64,000 nt of DNA from an uncultured Acidobacteriia bacterium (GTDB lineage: Bacteria > Acidobacteriota > Terriglobia > Bryobacterales > Bryobacteraceae): contig CAINNJ010000049.1 in assembly GCA_903851195.1 (NCBI GenBank), positions 216,855 through 280,854 of the forward strand. Reading direction: 5' to 3'. Shown here piece by piece: positions 63,637-64,000 of this stretch. The notes beneath the pieces are model-generated. The model was not told where the DNA came from. It searched no databases and saw only the letters and a program-made list of their open reading frames with translations. Both the position numbers and the translations under genes were made by a program. Position 1 is the first letter of the stretch; every line of letters starts with the position of its first letter.

Positions 63637-64000
63637 ATGCCCGCCACACAGAAACAAATCGACGCCAATCGCCGTAACGCGAAACAGTCCACGGGCCCGA
63701 AAACGCCCGAAGGAAAAGCCCGGGCCTCCCTGAACGCCTGGCGTCACGGCCTCACCGGTCAGGTCGCCACCATGCCCGAAGAAGACCGCGAGGCCTTCCT
63801 GAAATTCACCCGCGACATCCGCCTCGCCTACCACCCCGAAGGCGCCCTCGAAACCCAGATCGCCCAAGCCATCGCCGAAGACGAATGGCGTCTCAGCCGC
63901 GCGAGAGCCATCGAAAACAACGTCCTCGCCCTCGGCCACTCCACGCCCGACGCCGACGTCATCGCCGAAAACACCCAAATCCACGCCGCCTTTACCCAGG
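63637..64000 (+). CDS. Conserved acidobacterial hypothetical protein, partial
   Basis: Starts at ATG 63637 and runs off the window; 121 residues are visible. The opening (MPATQKQIDANRRNAKQSTG, then PKTPEGKARASLN) and EDEWRLSRARAIENNVLALG match a family I know from many acidobacterial genomes, of unknown function; some members carry a nucleic-acid-binding look because of the Lys/Arg/Asn-rich N-terminus. Its 5' flank (63475-63636) holds nothing I can identify. Confidence 0.8.
   Translation, partial: MPATQKQIDANRRNAKQSTGPKTPEGKARASLNAWRHGLTGQVATMPEEDREAFLKFTRDIRLAYHPEGALETQIAQAIAEDEWRLSRARAIENNVLALGHSTPDADVIAENTQIHAAFTQ

Overview
The window reads as a chromosomal stretch of an acidobacterium close to Solibacter/Bryobacter (Acidobacteriota, Bryobacterales). 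This is inferred from the high G+C, several secreted proteins carrying the Solibacter-type C-terminal domain (TIGR03437-like), an Oar-like TonB-dependent receptor with an N-terminal carboxypeptidase-regulatory-like domain, PEP-CTERM proteins, a type B succinate dehydrogenase, and a partial C-terminal-window gene of a family I associate with these genomes. No rRNA, tRNA, CRISPR array, prophage or complete insertion sequence was seen. No gap longer than about 300 bases lacks a gene.

Layout. 1-8.9 kb (minus): a TonB-dependent receptor, two paralogous secreted metallophosphoesterases and a partial secreted TIGR03437-domain protein, close enough to be one transcription unit. 9-16.6 kb (minus): mfd, a small YHS protein, a TPR protein, a possible 56-residue peptide gene and a cyclase-TolB-TPR protein. 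16.5-19.9 kb (minus): sdhCAB. 20-26.8 kb: an esterase, a NYN-domain protein with a strong hairpin before its start, a nucleoside hydrolase, a cupin (plus), pheST and an unknown protein. 26.9-32.4 kb (plus): purA, a frameshifted secreted protein, a Fic protein behind a repeat-rich region, and an M13 peptidase. 32.4-35.7 kb (minus): a Doc toxin with an AbrB-like antitoxin, ndk and sucCD. 35.8-42.9 kb: trpD (plus), a receiver-like protein, a hydrolase, DinB, and a group of secreted proteins (two PEP-CTERM proteins and a large Ig-like protein interrupted by an in-frame amber codon). 43-47 kb: a SAM hydrolase, then cysteine desulfurase-mnmA-lpxL (plus). 47.2-48.3 kb: an AT-richer gene for an unknown membrane protein. 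48.3-51.8 kb (minus): uppS-tmk-holB plus a regulator/membrane protein pair. 51.8-57.1 kb (minus): phoH-ybeY-corC-like-era-BON-SMP30-NUDIX, a tightly overlapping operon. 57.2-62.2 kb: DinB and an ATP-grasp-like protein (minus), then coaD-aspC-manA (plus). 62.3-63.5 kb: a VapBC-like pair and the remains of a second PIN toxin. 63.6 kb to the end: a partial conserved gene.

Points that stand out: coaD carries three in-frame 90-bp tandem repeats directly after its start codon; short tandem duplications sit on or just after stop codons at four independent gene ends, two of them separating what look like former stop/start overlaps; a conserved-looking secreted protein is cut by a single TAG; a single extra base breaks another gene; a Fic gene seems to use a CTG start downstream of paired inverted repeats; and a 57-bp palindromic repeat occurs twice. 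Much of the rest is ordinary housekeeping with tight translational coupling (ATGA, TAATG, TTGA overlaps) and frequent TTG/GTG starts.
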